In this document: positions 8,614 to 17,122 of the stretch, in pieces
Position numbering within the stretch: the stretch's first letter is position 1
Layout: each line of letters opens with the position of its first letter
The notes under the pieces: model-generated
Database searches by the model: none
Told to the model about the DNA's origin: nothing
The model's input: only the letters and a program-made list of their open reading frames with translations
Assembly (NCBI GenBank): GCA_028281575.1
Contig: JANQJP010000090.1
Coordinates: forward strand, 150,679-214,678
Length of the DNA: 64,000 nucleotides
DNA from: Cellvibrionaceae bacterium
GTDB lineage: Bacteria; Pseudomonadota; Gammaproteobacteria; Pseudomonadales; Cellvibrionaceae
Reading direction: 5' to 3'
Position numbers and translations under genes: made by a program

Positions 8614-9883
8614 GGAAAATAAAAATGAAGCGCTGCATTCAGAGCATCGCGATTGGCTGGTCTGCCACAACTGTGCGCAAGTGCAGAGTATCGTCGCCGT
8701 GTCACCGGAACACGAATTGTGTTGTTTTAATTGTGGTGCGGTGCTGCATGAAGGTCACGGTCGATGGCTCGAGGTGACAATCGCGCTTTCCATTGCCGCG
8801 TTGCTGCTTTTCTTGATCAGTATTTTTTGCCCTATTCTCACGCTCGAAATTGGTGCTCAGAGTCAAACTATTACTGTTATGGATGGTTTTTGGGCACTTA
8901 TAGAGCGCAATAATTTTATTTTGGCTGCACTAATTGTAACGACGCTTTTTTTGTTTCCGCTGTTTGAAATAAGTGCATTTTTATATTTGTTGATCCCCTA
9001 TTACTACAATAAACGCATGCCCGGTCAGCCAATGATTTTGCGTTGGTTAAATCAGGCGCAATCGTGGAGTATGTTAGAGGTTTTTTTGCTCGGCATGATT
9101 GTCGCTTCGATAAAAATGGCCGATATGGCAGTTTTACATTTTGAGGTTGGCTCGTACGCATTATTTCTTCTGGTGAGTATGCTTATTCTCGCACATATAA
9201 AATTAAATCGAATTAAATTCTGGTCCTGGATTAATACAAACAACTATTTTACCAATGTTGTTGGTGAAAGAGTCGTTGATTGCAAAGCTTGCGACGCATT
9301 GGTGGGGCAATCTATTGTGGAGAGCGACGGACATTGCCCAAGGTGTGGTTCTGAAGTGCATGAAAGAATTCCGCACAGTATACAAAAAACCGCAGCATTT
9401 ACCCTCGCGGCAGCTATCCTGTATATACCTGCCAATGTGCTGCCCATCATGACGTACTCAACACTGGGTGATGTTGAAACCGATACAATTTTATCCGGTG
9501 TTATTGAGCTTGTTATGGTCGGTCTCTACGGTATTGCGCTGATCGTTTTCGTCGCGAGCGTCGCTGTGCCGATGTTAAAACTTGTGATTCTGACTTATCT
9601 AATTGTCGCAGTGCACTATAAATTAAAAATTGGTGTCAAGCATCGGGCTTTTTTGTATCGATTGACAGAAATTATTGGGCGATGGTCTATGGTGGATGTA
9701 TTTGTCGTCACTATATTTGTCGCGATCGTTCAATTTGGTTTTGTTTACACGGTTGAAGCTGAAGGGGCGATTATTGCCTTTGGTGCGGTGGTTGTACTGA
9801 CAATGATCGCCGCTGAAACGTTTGATCCTCGCTTGCTTTGGGATGCCCGAGAAAGGAAACATGATTCACAAACCCGTTGTTAA
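8606..9883 (+). CDS. pqiA: Paraquat-inducible protein A (PqiA)
   Basis: 425 residues from the GTG at 8606, preceded by a strong GGGGAGG at 8592-8598. A longer in-frame start at 8540 lies inside ubiI and lacks this site. The protein is a duplicated PqiA: each half has a zinc-ribbon (CHNC...CFNC near the start, CKAC...CPRC in the middle) followed by about four transmembrane helices. PqiA is an inner-membrane partner of the MCE-domain protein PqiB in lipid trafficking between inner and outer membranes. The three pqi genes here overlap successively. Confidence 0.9.
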   Translation: MAEENKNEALHSEHRDWLVCHNCAQVQSIVAVSPEHELCCFNCGAVLHEGHGRWLEVTIALSIAALLLFLISIFCPILTLEIGAQSQTITVMDGFWALIERNNFILAALIVTTLFLFPLFEISAFLYLLIPYYYNKRMPGQPMILRWLNQAQSWSMLEVFLLGMIVASIKMADMAVLHFEVGSYALFLLVSMLILAHIKLNRIKFWSWINTNNYFTNVVGERVVDCKACDALVGQSIVESDGHCPRCGSEVHERIPHSIQKTAAFTLAAAILYIPANVLPIMTYSTLGDVETDTILSGVIELVMVGLYGIALIVFVASVAVPMLKLVILTYLIVAVHYKLKIGVKHRAFLYRLTEIIGRWSMVDVFVVTIFVAIVQFGFVYTVEAEGAIIAFGAVVVLTMIAAETFDPRLLWDARERKHDSQTRC

Positions 9884-11462
9884 AAAGATGGCGCGTGTCT
9901 CGCCAGTATGGATTGTACCGATTGTTGCGTTTGTTATTGCCATTTGGCTCGCAGTGCAGGCGCAAATGGAAAAAGGTACGGAAATTCAAATTACCTTTGC
10001 TAGTGCATCGGATATCGTACCCGGCCAAACCCAGATTCGCCTCAAAGATGTTCAAGTCGGTGTGGTCAAAAAAATTCGCTTAAGTGATGATTTAAAAAAT
10101 GTCGTTGTGACTGCGGAAATAGATCGGTCAGTCTCCAAGCATCTCAGCAACAATAGCCGGTTTTGGGTGGTCTCGCCGAGAATCAGTGCAAAAGGGGTAT
10201 CTAATCTTGGTACTTTAATTTCAGGGGTTTATATCGTTATGGACCCCGGTGAAAAAGAAGGTTCGGCGAGTCGCTTCGTCGGCTTAAGTGAATCGCCACC
10301 ACTGCGCTCAGACGAGGCGGGTACGCATTATGTACTGCAGGCAGACACGCTCGGTTCGATGGACGTCGGTTCACCGATTTATTATCGACAAATTAAAGTG
10401 GGGGAAGTCACTGGGTTTAAGTTGGCAGACAGCCAACAACACGTTGATATTAACTTTTTTATCCGCGCACCGCATGATGCAATGGTGCAAAAGCGTTCAC
10501 GGTTCTGGAACGTTAGCGGTTTCGGTGTAAGTGTCGGTGCCGAAGGTATGAAAGCAAAAATGGCATCGCTGGCATCACTGATTGCCGGTGGTGTTGAGTT
10601 TGATAATTCAGCAAGTATCGGCACCGACGAGCGCGCAGAAAACGGTCACCGTTTTTTTCTTCACCCGGATAGAGATTCGGTTCTGGAAGAACGCTATACC
10701 ATTAAACATTATTACTTATTAAAATTCAGTGGATCGGTACGCGGTTTGGCTGTCGGTGCGCCGGTTGAATTTAAGGGTATTAAGGTTGGCGAAGTCGTGG
10801 ACGTTGTGTTGACGAGTTCCGACAACATAGCAAAGAGTTTACATGTTTATATTGCGATGGAGCCGCAGCGTTTTGATCCGGAAATATCACCTTCGCGTGA
10901 AGAAGCGGACGCACGTATGGCTGCGATGGTTGAGCAAGGGCTGCGCGCTCAGATGAATACTTCCAGCTTAATTACCGGTTCGAAATTTATCGATCTGGTT
11001 TTTATGGAGCATGTAGATGCTGGTGAGTTCTTACAGACCGAAAATTATACCGAGTTACCGACAGCTGATGATTCAGTTGCGCAAATTACGCAGAAACTCG
11101 ATGGTGTACTTGCGCAAATCGCATCGATCCCGATTACTCAAATTGGCAATGATTTAGCGCAAAGCATGTCGAGCTTGAAATCCATCTTGAGTACACTGGA
11201 AAAAGAAAATACCGCTGAAAAACTCGATGGTGCTGTCGCCGGACTTGAGAATACTCTGAGTTCCGCCGCGTTGACGCTAGAGGAAATGGAAGATTTATTG
11301 GAAAATGTCAATCATACGATTTCGCCGGATTCGGAAGTGAAGCACGAGCTTGCATCCATGTTAAAAGCGCTGTCTGAAGCGGCGACCTCACTACAATTAT
11401 TTATGGACGAATTAAAGCGTCATCCGAACGCGTTGATTTCCGGAGCGAAGAAAAATGACTAG
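9861..11462 (+). CDS. pqiB: MCE-family lipid transport protein PqiB
   Basis: 533 residues from the ATG at 9861, which has GAAAGGAA directly upstream and overlaps the pqiA end by 23 nt. One N-terminal transmembrane helix (VWIVPIVAFVIAIWLAVQA, about residues 15-33) is followed by three MlaD/MCE repeats. Each carries a GxxVxxKxVxVGxV-like pattern (for example LKDVQVGVVKKI, YRQIKVGEVTGF, FKGIKVGEVVDV). The C-terminus is a long helical region, which in PqiB forms a periplasm-spanning tube. Length and architecture match PqiB/YebT-type proteins. Confidence 0.92.
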   Translation: MIHKPVVKKMARVSPVWIVPIVAFVIAIWLAVQAQMEKGTEIQITFASASDIVPGQTQIRLKDVQVGVVKKIRLSDDLKNVVVTAEIDRSVSKHLSNNSRFWVVSPRISAKGVSNLGTLISGVYIVMDPGEKEGSASRFVGLSESPPLRSDEAGTHYVLQADTLGSMDVGSPIYYRQIKVGEVTGFKLADSQQHVDINFFIRAPHDAMVQKRSRFWNVSGFGVSVGAEGMKAKMASLASLIAGGVEFDNSASIGTDERAENGHRFFLHPDRDSVLEERYTIKHYYLLKFSGSVRGLAVGAPVEFKGIKVGEVVDVVLTSSDNIAKSLHVYIAMEPQRFDPEISPSREEADARMAAMVEQGLRAQMNTSSLITGSKFIDLVFMEHVDAGEFLQTENYTELPTADDSVAQITQKLDGVLAQIASIPITQIGNDLAQSMSSLKSILSTLEKENTAEKLDGAVAGLENTLSSAALTLEEMEDLLENVNHTISPDSEVKHELASMLKALSEAATSLQLFMDELKRHPNALISGAKKND

Positions 11463-12075
11463 CGCAACTCAAACCATCGACAAATGGCTTCTGTCATTCA
11501 TCGGTAAATTAGCCATCGTTCCGATCCTTATGAGCTTGTTGGCTTGTACCTCGAGTGGACCGGCGACGAGTTATTACGCATTGAGTCCGAGCGCCAGTAG
11601 TGCTGCGCCTATTGATGCGACACAAAGGTCAATTGGGGTGGGACCGGTTAAGCTCGCTGGTTATTTACAAAATACAGCGATTGTTTCGCGCGGTGAGGGT
11701 CAGCGTCTAAATATTTCTGGTTATCACGCCTGGGCTGAACCCTTGGATGACGCAATTGTCAGAGTGCTTTCCGCTGATCTCGCCCATAGTTTGAAACAAA
11801 AAAATATCTGGCCTTTCCCCTGGGATATGCGCAACCGTCCGGATTTGCAATTAAAAATTTCGGTGGATCAATTTGACGGTGTCAGAGGGTCAGAGGTCAA
11901 GCTTAATGTACAATGGACCCTGTTTAAGCTGGATGACGGTTCAGTCCTTGCTGTCGGCAGAGAGCAGCTTGGCGTTCAGGCCGATGGTGCATCTTATTCA
12001 GCGTATGTCGCCGCGATGAATCAACTGCTCGTATCTTTAACTGCAGCATTAGCGGATCAATTGCAGTCATATTAA
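11455..12075 (+). CDS. pqiC: PqiC-like outer-membrane lipoprotein
   Basis: 206 residues, overlapping the pqiB end by 8 nt. The N-terminus has a hydrophobic signal ending in the lipobox MSLLAC (Cys at about residue 31). The rest matches the ABC-type transport auxiliary lipoprotein fold (DUF330), with TSYYALSPS near the start and SIGVGPVKLAGYLQ and HAWAEPLDDAIVRVL segments. PqiC anchors PqiB to the outer membrane. The gene closes the operon; a repeat-rich intergenic space follows. Confidence 0.85.
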   Translation: MTSATQTIDKWLLSFIGKLAIVPILMSLLACTSSGPATSYYALSPSASSAAPIDATQRSIGVGPVKLAGYLQNTAIVSRGEGQRLNISGYHAWAEPLDDAIVRVLSADLAHSLKQKNIWPFPWDMRNRPDLQLKISVDQFDGVRGSEVKLNVQWTLFKLDDGSVLAVGREQLGVQADGASYSAYVAAMNQLLVSLTAALADQLQSY

Positions 12076-12133
12076 TTTCTAGCCGCGGTGCGTTTAGCTT
12101 AAAGGTTTCAATATATGTATGTGCCTTCGAATC

Positions 12134-12317
12134 GTTTGCGAGCCGGCAATATGTTCAAAAAGCGCATAAATACCAGCAAGCAGGGCCGGCCCAAAATCAT
12201 AGATAAGGGTCGTTACGCGGAGCGAAGCACCGCTTCGCTTTAATCCGCTCCACCCATATAGCTCCGACAATTCATCCTTGAATTGACGCTTTTTGAACAT
12301 ATTGCCGGCTCGCAAAC
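12134..12317. repeat. Foldback repeat copy 1 (31-bp perfect arms)
   Basis: Two perfectly complementary 31-nt arms (12134-12164 and 12287-12317) enclose a 122-nt spacer. The spacer contains the beta module shared with copies at 34.5, 40.7 and 44.1 kb: GCAGGGCCGGCCCAAAATC, then an internal hairpin made of GCGGAGCGAAGC and GCTTCGC, then TAATCCGCTCCACCC. The arm sequence itself is unlike that of any other copy and lacks the GAGAC boundary of the others. The element is intergenic, downstream of pqiC, and has no transposase. Confidence 0.85.
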
Positions 12318-12413
12318 TCGAATGAGCCAAAATTGAGAAAGAAACTTTTCTAAAATGCACCATGGGTTAATTTCTGTTTTGTTGTATCTGATTGCTGTTG
12401 AGTTAACTCGAAG

Positions 12414-12575
12414 AGGCATGGGTTGGAGGCTTATATTAGAGACCTTCACCAGCAGGCGCGCGCCATGGATGGCGGGTGTTAGAACAACGCAGGAGCAGTT
12501 GTCGGGATGCTGGTGGAGAGCCTACATGGATGTATTCACGGCGTGTCTCTAATATAAGCCTCCAATTCATACCTC
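12414..12575. repeat. Foldback repeat copy 2
   Basis: Arms 12423-12443 and 12545-12565 are perfectly complementary (21 bp, inner ends GAGAC/GTCTC). They extend outward as GAGGCATG against CATACCTC with few mismatches. The interior carries the alpha module: CTTCACCAGCA, a GCGCCATGGATGGCG hairpin, CAACGCAGGAGCAGTTG at 12485-12501, then TGCTGGTG...TACATGGATGTATTCACGG. The left flank TTAACTCGAAGAG recurs at 34.3 kb and the right flank TTGAGTGTATAT recurs at 44.3 kb. It lies about 70 nt upstream of the Nudix gene. Confidence 0.88.
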
Positions 12576-12642
12576 GTAGCCAGCTTAAACTGCACGATCC
12601 TTTTGAGTGTATATTTCGGTAGCAATTGTTTGAGGTCAAATT

Positions 12643-13305
12643 TTGGAAAATCGTTGGTTAAATCAACTTAAACAACTTCGCGCGCTGGCGACAACGGGTT
12701 TGCGGTTTGCCGAAAAAGCCGTGGCGGATCCAGATTACCCAGATCCTAAAAGTCACTATGAGCGCGATCGTTACGAAGAAATTTTAACTATTGTGATGGC
12801 GATGCTGGCTGATTTGGGTGATCTGCCTGTTGCAAAACTGTCGGAGCTTTTGTTGGATCAGGCGAGCGGTTACGAAACGCCAAAAGTTGATGTGCGTGCG
12901 GCGGTAATAAAAGACAATAAAATTTTATTGGTCCAGGAAAAAACAGATCGACGTTGGTCGCTGCCTGGTGGTTATGCCGACGTGGGTTTATCGGCTGCGG
13001 AAAATGCTGTTAAAGAAGTACGTGAAGAAGCGGGTATCCGTATCCGCGTGAAAAATCTTTACGCGTTACGTCATAAGGCAAAGGGTGCCTATCCTCCGGA
13101 TGTAAGAGATTTTTACAAAATCTTTTTTCTCTGCGAACAGTTGTGCGACGCCGATGTTGTGCCGGGATCAGAGGCTTTGGACGCGGGTTTTTTTGCATTA
13201 AATGCCTTGCCTGAGCTGTCACTTGGTCGCGTCTTAGAAGAGGATCTAAAGGCGGCCTTTGATTGTCTGGCTGCAGATAATCTGGAAGTATATTTCGACC
13301 AATAA
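12643..13305 (+). CDS. Nudix hydrolase with N-terminal NUDIX_N domain
   Basis: 220 residues from a TTG start at 12643, with GAGG 8 nt upstream. Residues 1-75 form an all-helical N-terminal domain seen in ADP-ribose pyrophosphatase-type Nudix proteins. The catalytic domain has GYADVGLSAAENAVKEVREEAG at about 109-130. It keeps the key EVxEE Mg-binding acids, but the first glutamate of the consensus is Leu and the Arg is Lys, as in this subfamily. The likely reaction is hydrolysis of a nucleoside diphosphate linked to another moiety; the substrate is uncertain. It is convergent with the next gene, 6 nt apart. Confidence 0.85.
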   Translation: MENRWLNQLKQLRALATTGLRFAEKAVADPDYPDPKSHYERDRYEEILTIVMAMLADLGDLPVAKLSELLLDQASGYETPKVDVRAAVIKDNKILLVQEKTDRRWSLPGGYADVGLSAAENAVKEVREEAGIRIRVKNLYALRHKAKGAYPPDVRDFYKIFFLCEQLCDADVVPGSEALDAGFFALNALPELSLGRVLEEDLKAAFDCLAADNLEVYFDQ

Positions 13306-13311
13306 TTCAGA

Positions 13312-14412
13312 TTAACCACTGCTCTCGACAAAGAAAAAGTTTAAAAGCTCATCTGTATCGTCAGGAGCCTGTGCATTGCACGCGAGAACTTTTGTTGTTG
13401 TACCCGAAGGTGTTAAATCCGTATTGATAATACAGGCGATATTGGCGCTTGTTTGAGGAACAGCGATCTGCGTAATTTCGCCGCTTGCTATACCAGCGCC
13501 AGCATTGTTTAAGCTGTCTTCGTCGAGATCGAAGCTATAGGTCTGGGAACCATTGTTTGTCTGTGTATAGTCGTTAAGAAAAAACACATCACATTCACCA
13601 GCGCTGCATTCCGCAGTAGCATAAGAGGTATCTTCTGTTTGGGAATATTTTCGCGCGAAGCCCACGTACATGCCATCGACATCCGCGAGTGCGGCAATGG
13701 TTCTTTGGGGAATGCTGACTAATCGCTTATAGCCGCCTATGCGATCTTCAATGGCGACGGTTGTGCTCGATAAATACTGGTCGCCGCTTGTAAGTTCATC
13801 GAAACCGTTACTACATGTAACTTGATCGAGTGAAATTTCGTTTTGTGGCGGAAACCCGTTGGTCAGTGCAATGCCACTGGAGAGACGAACGGTTTCAGCC
13901 GAGGCGGAATAAAGCAGCGTACCCAAAAAACGCGTGTTGGCGTCTGCGGCGTTTTCGTCGCTGTCAAAGTAAAGCCAATTGCCGGCGACATCATTTGCCG
14001 GGCAGTCATTTTCTGGCACAAGAGCGATCAATTCAGATGCATTTTGTTCAAATGGAAAGAGTATTAGCGCGGTGTCGTCAAGCTCCAGTCCAACAACGAT
14101 CGTTGTGGGCACTTCACTTGGGCGTGGTGACGTTGTGATCGTCAATTCCAAAAATCCTGAACTCAAACGCTCGTGATTGCCCAGCAGGTCGTAATCTGTA
14201 ATGGCGCCTGGGTCGCTGCGTTTTGACAGCGTAAAGGTACCACTATTACTTAAATCGAGTTCCCATGACGCGTTTTGGCTGGGGCCGCGAAAGCCGTTGA
14301 TATTATCGTTTTCTTCGCCTTCGTTTTCCGTATCTTCGAGGTCAAAACCCAGATTACAGGCGTTCAGCGCGATGATTAGGCTCGTAAACAAAATTAAACG
14401 GCTAAGTTTCAT
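13312..14412 (-). CDS. Predicted lipoprotein of unknown function
   Basis: 366 residues. The N-terminus MKLSRLILFTSLIIALNAC is a typical lipoprotein signal with the lipobox cysteine at residue 19, followed by an acidic linker (DLEDTENEGEENDN). The remainder is beta-rich, with several cysteines (for example CPAND, TCSNG, ECSAGECDVF, ACIINT) that could form disulfides. I do not recognise a family. It is on the same strand as the envelope operon upstream but separated by about 160 nt, so cotranscription is uncertain. Confidence 0.75.
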   Translation of the reverse strand: MKLSRLILFTSLIIALNACNLGFDLEDTENEGEENDNINGFRGPSQNASWELDLSNSGTFTLSKRSDPGAITDYDLLGNHERLSSGFLELTITTSPRPSEVPTTIVVGLELDDTALILFPFEQNASELIALVPENDCPANDVAGNWLYFDSDENAADANTRFLGTLLYSASAETVRLSSGIALTNGFPPQNEISLDQVTCSNGFDELTSGDQYLSSTTVAIEDRIGGYKRLVSIPQRTIAALADVDGMYVGFARKYSQTEDTSYATAECSAGECDVFFLNDYTQTNNGSQTYSFDLDEDSLNNAGAGIASGEITQIAVPQTSANIACIINTDLTPSGTTTKVLACNAQAPDDTDELLNFFFVESSG

Positions 14413-14576
14413 GTGGACTCTCGCAGAGAAATTAGATTGCGGACGGTTTTAGATTAATTCTATAGACAGCGTAGCGGTGAAAAGATCTCAAGCACTGAAT
14501 TAAATACTACAATCGAGAGTTATTCTATTACGATTTTGTAACAAATGTAGTTTTTTGCTTTTTAACCAGTGATTCG

Positions 14577-15758
14577 CTAGTAGTTCATCGAGATAAAAAA
14601 GCGAATAATATTGGCGTCGAAACTGTAAAACGGCTCGTTACCAAAACCGAACTCTTCACTATTTGCGGGTGTGTTTTCGCGAAAGTTTTTATAGTCAAAG
14701 GTGATCTGGTCCCAATATAAATTGAGCGTCGTTTTATCCAAAAACGGAATCCAGCTTTGTTTTAGCTCATAGGTAAGGCCCAGGCCGATAGTGTTCGTCG
14801 TAAATTCGCTCATCTCTTTGTCGCGTGCGAGAAATTGCTGAGCATCTTCGAATGGGAAGAGATCGGAATAGAAATCAGCCTGTGTCTGGCTGTAAGCGCG
14901 GTATTTGGCTTCGACTATCCACTGGTCGCCAAATGGATGCACGTAGCGAAGTTCGTAGTTATTGGCCTCAATTCCCCAACTGTCCAAAAACGTCCGGTAC
15001 TCTAATCTCAGCGCTGCGCGATAGGGGAGGTAGTACATGGTGCGCAGCGCAAACGCGTCGCTGTTGCGTGTGGTTGGATAAATTTCCGGTTGGGAGCCTA
15101 TGCCACCGTCGCCAAGCGAATAGCGCACACTGCGATAGGGGTTGTTGAGGAAGCCGTCGTCAACAACCGTCTCTGCGTTAAACGAGAGGAGCCATTTGCG
15201 GGTGAGGACCTGTGTCAGCCCAAGGCCAAAGCGTTGATGCCGGGCTTCGCCTCGCTTAATGGTGTCCACAATAACTTGATCTTCGTAGATATTTTGGCGG
15301 ACCTCATCGTTACCTTGAGCGTAATTCAACGTAAGTGTTGTCATGTCACCAAAAAACTCCTGGCTGACAGCAAAAGCATAACTGTTTGCTTCATAGTCGC
15401 GCTCAGAGCTATTGGTATAGCTTAAGCTCAATACTGTGCGGTCATTGAGATAGTCAAAGCCTGCGCTATGTTCGGTTCGCTCTTCCCGATAAAAAGTACT
15501 GCCTCTTGCCAAGAGGTCGATCGACGCACCAGAAATGTTATCAGCGTAGTGATTACCCCAAATGCTAACGGTGCCTTTAAATTCTTTTCGCACCAATACT
15601 GAGGGCCCATCAATCACAACGCCACCGCCGTCGTAGCGATGATAAAGAATATCGGTGCGATCCTCAGGCAATACAGCGGCGTTGACAATAGCCGAAGCCA
15701 TAGCCAAAAAAAGCAGCGTAATCGCGCGGATGATCGAAGCTCCGCTAATTACAGCCAC
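14577..15758 (-). CDS. DUF3570 family protein, predicted beta-barrel
   Basis: About 393 residues from the GTG at 15758, after the purine-rich GGGGGTGG. An open frame extends further upstream but would overlap the DUF4266 gene almost completely and gives no plausible signal. From this start there is a signal peptide (IIRAITLLFLAMASAIVNAA) and then alternating beta strands with many aromatic residues, ending in phenylalanine- and tyrosine-rich FFISMNY, which suits an outer-membrane beta-barrel. It overlaps the DUF4266 stop by 14 nt. DUF3570 and DUF4266 proteins commonly occur together; their function is not established. Confidence 0.8.
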   Translation of the reverse strand: MAVISGASIIRAITLLFLAMASAIVNAAVLPEDRTDILYHRYDGGGVVIDGPSVLVRKEFKGTVSIWGNHYADNISGASIDLLARGSTFYREERTEHSAGFDYLNDRTVLSLSYTNSSERDYEANSYAFAVSQEFFGDMTTLTLNYAQGNDEVRQNIYEDQVIVDTIKRGEARHQRFGLGLTQVLTRKWLLSFNAETVVDDGFLNNPYRSVRYSLGDGGIGSQPEIYPTTRNSDAFALRTMYYLPYRAALRLEYRTFLDSWGIEANNYELRYVHPFGDQWIVEAKYRAYSQTQADFYSDLFPFEDAQQFLARDKEMSEFTTNTIGLGLTYELKQSWIPFLDKTTLNLYWDQITFDYKNFRENTPANSEEFGFGNEPFYSFDANIIRFFISMNY

Positions 15759-15969
15759 AGCCACCCCCGGCACTGCCTTCGGCACCCCGCGCGGCCTCAC
15801 GGGCTTCGTACACGTGATTGATGAAGCGAGTCGAGGCTGGATGTTGCTCGAATGCCATAATGGGGTCTGCCAAGATACCGCGCTCATAGGATTGCACCCA
15901 GGGCTTTATTGCGCATGAAGGCAAAACGGTGATGGCAAAAATAATCGTTAACGTTTTTAAGCGGAGCAT
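15745..15969 (-). CDS. DUF4266 domain lipoprotein
   Basis: 74 residues. Signal peptide MLRLKTLTIIFAITVLPSC with lipobox Cys19, then VQSYERGILADPIMAF, which is typical of DUF4266, and a glycine/cysteine tail GGGCGCN. The two terminal cysteines suggest metal or redox chemistry, which is inference. It is tightly packed between a TlpA-type thioredoxin (13-nt overlap) and the DUF3570 gene (14-nt overlap), so all three are likely translated together. Confidence 0.85.
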   Translation of the reverse strand: MLRLKTLTIIFAITVLPSCAIKPWVQSYERGILADPIMAFEQHPASTRFINHVYEAREAARGAEGSAGGGCGCN

Positions 15970-16451
15970 GCGCGTATTAACTCTTTTACTTTTGCAATAT
16001 ATTTTTTGTCGTCGCCGCGTGCCTTTTTGTAGCCGCGGTGAATTTCGTTTATGTTGCCGTCGCAGTCGACAAAGATTGACACAGGCATCCCACTATATTC
16101 TTTAAAACGATTGCGAACTTCCAGGTCGGGGTCATACACGATCGGAAAACTCACCGGTCGCTCTTTTAAAAATTCGCCGGCTTTCTCTTCGGTCAGATCG
16201 TTGTTAACACCGAGTATAACAAAGCCAGTTGCTGAGTAGCGTTGATAAATTTTTTCCAATACGGGCATTTCCTGTACACAAGGTCCGCACCATGAGGCCC
16301 AAAAGTTCAGCATAACCACTTGTCCGCGCAACTCAGACAAACGGATATTTTTTCCCTGGTTACTTTTTAGCGTAAAGTCTTGCATCTTTTCGCCAGCGTT
16401 TGCAGCGAACGAAAAACCTAGTAACGTGAAAATCAAAAACATTTTTTTCAT
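15957..16451 (-). CDS. TlpA/ResA-type periplasmic thioredoxin
   Basis: 164 residues with a cleavable signal (MKKMFLIFTLLGFSFAANA) and a thioredoxin fold. The active site WCGPC has Cys55 and Cys58, and the cis-proline region is SGMPVSIFVD. TlpA/ResA proteins reduce disulfides in the periplasm, often apocytochrome c CXXCH motifs before heme attachment. That fits the several CXXCH-containing proteins encoded nearby, although a role specific to them is inference. It is 17 nt downstream of the beta-barrel gene in the same operon. Confidence 0.9.
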   Translation of the reverse strand: MKKMFLIFTLLGFSFAANAGEKMQDFTLKSNQGKNIRLSELRGQVVMLNFWASWCGPCVQEMPVLEKIYQRYSATGFVILGVNNDLTEEKAGEFLKERPVSFPIVYDPDLEVRNRFKEYSGMPVSIFVDCDGNINEIHRGYKKARGDDKKYIAKVKELIRACSA

Positions 16452-16468
16452 CGGATTCAGCCTCTGGG

Positions 16469-17122
16469 TTAAAAATACAGGGATAGCCCCATATTAGCTT
16501 CAAGGTTTTGTATGGATTTATCGGCCCCGAGAATGTCGTGCGTAAATAAATGGTTGCGGAACCCTATGCGTAATGCAATCCAATCCGTTGGAAATATTCT
16601 AAAACCTGCACCGTAATTAAGGGTGAAATATTCGTTGTCTGCAAATTGTGTATTGCCGACACCGGCGATCACGTAGTAGCTCGTATTAAACGCGTGTTTG
16701 GCAATAAAAACTTCACCCGGTAATAAGTTCAAGCCCAGGGATAAGTTGTAATAGGAGAGTTCACGTTGATCCTCAGTCAATAGGTTAGTTGAGCCGCTTA
16801 GTGTTTCAAAACTTGTTTCGCTTGTATTTGTTGTGCCGTAAGCCGCTTCTAAAAACCAGTCTTCAGAAATGTGATACGCCATGTGAACGCCATAAGAATT
16901 GTTCGTGCCAAAGTCTTCGACGCTCATTACCCCGGCCGTGAAACCCATTTCAAAATTTTCTGAATCGATTTTGCTTTCGTCGATTTTGCGCCGTTCAATA
17001 TCGGGATTGATCACGCTATCGAGAATCGTCGCGTCGTCCTCCGATTCCTCTTCCTGTGCGACAAGTGGAAGACTTGCGCCTATTAGAAGAGTTAAAAAAA
17101 GACGCTGAAGCCAGCTTTCCAT
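16469..17122 (-). CDS. Outer-membrane beta-barrel protein
   Basis: 217 residues. Signal peptide through about residue 22 (LLIGASLPLVAQ), an acidic region, then eight or so amphipathic beta strands. It ends in SLYF, the terminal-aromatic signature recognised by the BAM complex. The pattern resembles the OmpA-like eight-stranded outer-membrane beta-barrel domain proteins (TIGR04565-like). ATG at 17122 has GAGG 9 nt upstream; the first 31 nt overlap the 3' end of the upstream SH3/beta-barrel gene, so coupling is likely. Confidence 0.8.
   Translation of the reverse strand: MESWLQRLFLTLLIGASLPLVAQEEESEDDATILDSVINPDIERRKIDESKIDSENFEMGFTAGVMSVEDFGTNNSYGVHMAYHISEDWFLEAAYGTTNTSETSFETLSGSTNLLTEDQRELSYYNLSLGLNLLPGEVFIAKHAFNTSYYVIAGVGNTQFADNEYFTLNYGAGFRIFPTDWIALRIGFRNHLFTHDILGADKSIQNLEANMGLSLYF

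Noticed and set aside
12414..12575. Integron attC sites
   Set aside because: The conserved R'/R'' core (GTTRRRY / RYYYAAC) is not at the expected positions, and the elements lie between ordinary chromosomal genes in both orientations with no integrase in the window.
12436..12639. Open frames within the foldback repeats (also at 30444-30830, 34224-34681, 40675-40997, 44027-44308)
   Set aside because: Similar peptides appear at each repeat because the DNA module is repeated; frames run across arms, lack ribosome sites and differ in ends.
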